From assembly GCA_002441525.1 (NCBI GenBank), contig DJWH01000045.1:1-7568 (forward strand): a stretch of DNA of 7,568 bases, written 5' to 3'. The position numbers and the translations under genes are program-made. The notes under the pieces are model-generated. The model was given only the letters and a program-made list of their open reading frames with translations. It did no database searches and was not told where the DNA came from. The DNA comes from Acholeplasmataceae bacterium UBA6235 (lineage in GTDB: Bacteria; Bacillota_I; Bacilli_A; Acholeplasmatales; UBA5453). Position 1 is the first letter of the stretch. Every line of letters starts with the position of its first letter. Below, piece after piece: positions 6,633 to 7,568 of the stretch.

Positions 6633-6687
6633 CAATAAAAAATAAAACCCAGACGCATCCGTTTGAAAAGATGCACACCTGGGTTTT
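6633..6687 (-). terminator. rho-independent terminator after satP
   Basis: Two nested stems: outer AAAACCCAG (6644-6652) with CTGGGTTTT (6679-6687), 9 bp; inner GCATC (6655-6659) with GATGC (6670-6674), 5 bp, with small internal bulges. In minus-strand RNA the outer stem is followed by a U-rich tract (6643-6633: TTATTTTTTATT type), as expected for a terminator 15 nt after the satP stop codon. It separates satP from the Pr6Pr-family gene. Confidence 0.85.
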
Positions 6688-6702
6688 GATTTTTATGTTT
6701 AG

Positions 6703-7254
6703 TTATAATGGGAAAATGGTTTTGTTAAACTCACCATTGACCACTTGTGCAACCGCGCCATAGAATGCAGATAGACCACAGAAAATACCGACATAGCCTG
6801 CGATAGTGGTGATGGTTTCATTCAAAGTGAAATCCCCTAAAGCGAGTAAAAAGAATAGTACAGCCAATGAGCCAAAAATCACTTGAGTGGTTTTGGAGTG
6901 TTTCAACGTACCAATGAACATAAAGCTGGTGAATAAGCCCCAGACCAATAGATAATAACCCATCGATACTTTATCCGCTTCAAAACCTGCTTTTGGAAAA
7001 TACCAAATACCGACCAAACTGATCCAAAAGAATCCATACGCGGTAAAGGCGGTACCACCAAAGGTGTTGCCTTGTTTTAATTCAAAAATCCCAGCGATGA
7101 TTTGTGCCAAACCACCCAAAGCGAAACCCATCCCAATGATGACCATCGATAACGGAATCAATCCCGCGTTGTGAAGGTTCAATAAAATCGTCGTCATCCC
7201 AAATCCAAGTAAGCCCAACGGTCCTGGATTGGCCAATTTCAATTCTGTTTTCAT
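6703..7254 (-). CDS. satP: YaaH/SatP (GPR1/FUN34) family acetate/succinate transporter
   Basis: 183 aa, six predicted membrane helices, standard length for bacterial members. The family signature NPGPLGLLGFGMTT sits at residues 9-22, followed by the conserved GGLAQIIAGIFELKQGNTF (47-65), TAYGFFW (71-77) and a C-terminal CGLSAFYGA (159-167). By family it moves acetate, and in some cases succinate, across the cytoplasmic membrane with protons or as a channel. In a fermentative cell this would be acetate release or recapture; the direction is an inference. Start at ATG 7254 is preferred over an in-frame ATG 33 codons upstream: AAGGAG (7261-7266) lies 6 nt before it, the signature then falls at its usual distance from the N-terminus, and the longer form would run through the promoter. 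It has its own promoter, a roughly 60-nt leader and a terminator. Confidence 0.95.
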   Translation of the reverse strand: MKTELKLANPGPLGLLGFGMTTILLNLHNAGLIPLSMVIIGMGFALGGLAQIIAGIFELKQGNTFGGTAFTAYGFFWISLVGIWYFPKAGFEADKVSMGYYLLVWGLFTSFMFIGTLKHSKTTQVIFGSLAVLFFLLALGDFTLNETITTIAGYVGIFCGLSAFYGAVAQVVNGEFNKTIFPL

Positions 7255-7281
7255 ATTGTTCTCCTTATAATAGACATGATA

Positions 7282-7305
7282 AAAGACTTTCCGAAAAAAG
7301 TCTTT
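7282..7305 (-). promoter_or_regulatory. hairpin in the satP 5' leader
   Basis: A 9-bp perfect stem (AAAGACTTT 7282-7290 against AAAGTCTTT 7297-7305) with a 6-nt loop lies between the satP start site (near 7314) and its ribosome binding site (7261-7266). In minus-strand RNA the stem runs into UUUUA, so it could be a weak terminator (attenuator) or a 5' mRNA-protecting hairpin. The stem is AT-rich and no competing antiterminator was identified. Confidence 0.5.
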
Positions 7306-7320
7306 GTTTTTGTCAGTTTC

Positions 7321-7349
7321 ATTATACCTTACACATCGACTATAGTCAA
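7321..7349 (-). promoter_or_regulatory. sigma-A promoter of satP
   Basis: Minus-strand TTGACT (-35, 7344-7349), a 17-nt spacer and TATAAT (-10, 7321-7326). Predicted start near 7314, leaving a leader of about 60 nt, clearly longer than those of the other genes here. The -35 overlaps a near-palindrome (7335-7350). Confidence 0.85.
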
Positions 7350-7350
7350 T
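7335..7350. promoter_or_regulatory. possible operator: near-perfect palindrome over the satP -35 box
   Basis: On the minus strand ATTGACTATAGTCGAT is a 16-bp palindrome with a single mismatched pair and a perfect 10-bp core GACTATAGTC. It covers the -35 and part of the spacer, a typical repressor position. I do not recognise it as the site of a known regulator; a 10-bp core can occur by chance. Confidence 0.3.
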
Positions 7351-7385
7351 CAAAAATAACCTGAAACATTATTCATATTTATATT

Positions 7386-7568
7386 CTATAATAAATATAG
7401 TGTCATTCCTAAAATCGCACTGATTAAAACCAGATGAATTGGGGTTAATCGCTTTGAAAAAGAGAGACCTAAAACCGTGATGAAAATGGCTAAAGCGGTT
7501 AAATCAAATTCGATATCGACAAAATAGTCGCCCAAAACACTGTGTAACAATACCGATAATCCAGCCGA
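7386..7568 (-). CDS. C-terminal end of a membrane protein, possibly chromate-transporter family (partial)
   Basis: The last 60 codons and TAG stop of a minus-strand gene whose start lies beyond the window edge. The fragment holds two hydrophobic helices (about residues 23-38 and 43-60 of the fragment) joined by the charged turn SKRLTP, preceded by AGLSVLLHSVLGDYF. The pattern AGL...LL then ...ALAIF...KR-TPIHLVLISAILGM resembles the C-terminal end of CHR-family chromate transporters, where a short helix and K-x-NP/TP-I-LVLLSALLG close the protein. AzlC-like exporters are an alternative, so the family call is tentative. No clear terminator lies between its stop and the satP promoter. Confidence 0.5.
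   Translation of the reverse strand, partial: SAGLSVLLHSVLGDYFVDIEFDLTALAIFITVLGLSFSKRLTPIHLVLISAILGMTLYLL

Noticed and set aside
7255..7353. 33-codon N-terminal extension of satP
   Set aside because: The extension covers the TATAAT box, leader hairpin and AAGGAG site; the family signature normally lies within about 20 residues of the N-terminus.
7355..7385. Possible terminator after the partial membrane-protein gene
   Set aside because: Only a 5-bp AT-only stem (AATAA/TTATT) could be formed, too weak to call.

Overview
The window reads as chromosomal housekeeping DNA from a low-GC (about 40% by eye) Gram-positive-derived bacterium, most likely a Mollicute of the Acholeplasma/Izemoplasma kind. 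The reasons are an N-domain-less ClpB of the length seen in mycoplasmas, a HrcA/CIRCE heat-shock operator, very short intergenic gaps, strong AAGGAG-type ribosome binding sites and near-consensus sigma-A promoters. UGA is used as a stop (GH13 gene, 4417-4419) and tryptophan is TGG, so this is the standard bacterial code and not the Mycoplasma/Spiroplasma UGA-Trp code. The lineage is an inference; no marker gene fixes it.

Layout, left to right. A tRNA-Cys (GCA) gene on the minus strand (21-94) has its promoter inside the terminator-like hairpin that follows a minus-strand lipoprotein gene for a 5'-nucleotidase-type metallophosphoesterase (144-2099). That gene is divergent from clpB on the plus strand (2268-4379), which carries a consensus promoter followed by a CIRCE element. 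clpB converges on a cytoplasmic GH13 alpha-glucan hydrolase (4417-5907, minus), and the two share one bidirectional terminator. Upstream of the hydrolase, and also on the minus strand, are a Pr6Pr-family membrane protein (5995-6606), a YaaH/SatP acetate-type transporter (6703-7254), and the last 60 codons of a membrane protein that looks like a chromate-transporter-family protein (7386 to the window edge).

The genes do not form one pathway. They are mostly single transcription units, each with its own promoter and, for several, its own terminator. Together they fit a fermentative, wall-less or minimal bacterium: extracellular nucleotide salvage (lipoprotein nucleotidase), intracellular maltodextrin breakdown (GH13), acetate movement across the membrane (SatP) and protein disaggregation under HrcA control (ClpB).

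I found no phage, IS, CRISPR, toxin-antitoxin or defence gene and no convincing new multi-gene system. The most interesting signals are regulatory: two junctions where a terminator and the next gene's promoter share the same bases, and a leader hairpin plus an operator-like palindrome upstream of satP.
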